Source: Roseibium album (lineage in GTDB: Bacteria; Pseudomonadota; Alphaproteobacteria; Rhizobiales; Stappiaceae). Taken from it: a stretch of DNA of 64,000 nt. The notes under the pieces are model-generated. The model did not search any database, was not told where the DNA came from, and saw only the letters and a program-made list of their open reading frames with translations. The stretch lies in NCBI GenBank assembly GCA_001404055.1, contig CXTY01000040.1, forward strand, positions 62,001-126,000, written 5' to 3'. Of the stretch, positions 63,668 to 64,000 are shown piece after piece (positions within the stretch are counted from its first letter, which is position 1; each line of letters begins with the position of its first letter). The translations under genes and the position numbers were made by a program.

Positions 63668-64000
63668 TTACGTCACATTAAACGCCGCAATGGCTGCCAT
63701 GTTGACGATGTCGCTATCCTTGGCGCCCAGCGGGACAATCTGAACCGGCTTGTCAAAGCCGACCAGGAGAGGACCGATGACCGTGGATCCACCGAGTTCC
63801 TGCAGCATTTTTGTGGAGATCGAGGCAGAGTGGAAAGCCGGCATGACCAGCACGTTGGCGGGACCTGTGAGGCGGCAGAAGGGATAGGCAGACATACGGT
63901 CCATGTTCAATGCCACGTCCGCCGCCATTTCACCGTCATATTCGAAATCGACACGGCGCCGGTCGAGGATCTTGACGGCTTCCTGAACTTTTGCGGACCG
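63668..64000 (-). CDS. NADP-malic enzyme, phosphotransacetylase-like C-terminus (5' end outside window)
   Basis: The last 110 residues of a protein whose frame runs off the right edge. VDFEYDGEMAADVALN, ANVLVMPAFHSASISTKMLQELGGSTVIGPLLVGFDKPVQIVPLGA and DIVNMAAIAAF match the phosphate-acetyltransferase-like domain that follows the malic enzyme domain in MaeB of Alphaproteobacteria. A free phosphotransacetylase (Pta) is the alternative and cannot be excluded from this fragment. MaeB decarboxylates malate to pyruvate. Confidence 0.85.
   Translation of the reverse strand, partial: RSAKVQEAVKILDRRRVDFEYDGEMAADVALNMDRMSAYPFCRLTGPANVLVMPAFHSASISTKMLQELGGSTVIGPLLVGFDKPVQIVPLGAKDSDIVNMAAIAAFNVT

Noticed and set aside
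1-64000. tRNA, rRNA, CRISPR, prophage or insertion-sequence content
   Set aside because: No cloverleaf in the gaps, no regularly spaced repeats, and no transposase, integrase or phage gene was seen.

Overview
The window is a chromosomal segment of an alphaproteobacterium in the order Hyphomicrobiales (Rhizobiales). It most resembles the marine Stappiaceae (Roseibium/Labrenzia/Stappia type), although genus placement is inference from protein style and gene order only. Pointers are the blocks fxsA / timA-mltA-smr-xre, glnD-murJ-trpS, rph-rdgB-hemW divergent from hrcA, the redox pair actS-actR, a his cluster carrying a DUF2628 gene and ending in coaA, and trpF-trpB-trpA-accD-folC. An AccD without its zinc cysteines, an OlsB-like acyltransferase, an intracellular PHA depolymerase, and DUF1127 and DUF2852 proteins fit the same picture. 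Both strands are densely coded, with many short operons. I saw no tRNA, rRNA, CRISPR array, prophage or insertion sequence.

Layout. 1-8.3 kb: a truncated GGDEF-EAL protein, a ComM-like ATPase, a Tat-exported metal-dependent cyclase, an SDR protein, and a LysR regulator divergent from nitronate monooxygenase-GST-MAPEG. 8.3-13 kb: polA, a membrane acyltransferase and fxsA on the minus strand. 13.2-25.8 kb, plus strand: timA, mltA, smr, an XRE regulator, glnD, murJ, trpS, a hybrid histidine kinase and an OlsB-like acyltransferase. 25.9-33.5 kb: PBP1A, then minus-strand secreted and envelope genes, a glycosyltransferase and a PHA depolymerase with an extra C-terminal helix-hairpin-helix domain. 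33.8-41.3 kb: hemW, rdgB, rph, hrcA, a MoeB-like E1 enzyme, secB and actSR. 41.4-45.2 kb: a secreted protein with a von Hippel-Lindau beta-domain-like module and an MliC-like module, and a Cache chemoreceptor. 45.2-50.3 kb: the his cluster and coaA. 50.5-55.6 kb: pyrF, an arginine-catabolic pair (arginase, ornithine cyclodeaminase) divergent from an Lrp regulator, and an AraC-Ogt DNA-repair protein. 55.7-63.1 kb: a secreted unknown, folC, accD and trpABF, with two small genes lying between trpA and trpB. The right edge holds a GIY-YIG nuclease and the end of a phosphotransacetylase-type malic enzyme.

Most of the content is housekeeping: amino-acid, folate, CoA and fatty-acid synthesis, nitrogen sensing, envelope building and replication. 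The most unusual item is the VHL-beta/MliC-like secreted protein at 41437-43293. Next are the two small genes inside the trp block (60518-61133), the PhaZ-HhH fusion, the SDR protein lacking its catalytic tyrosine, and several unexplained inverted or tandem repeats at promoters. Paired GC-rich hairpins recur between genes at about 8.0 and 55.7 kb, with a related element at 63.6 kb. Several genes have non-ATG starts supported by a good Shine-Dalgarno (SD) sequence; these are noted in the entries.
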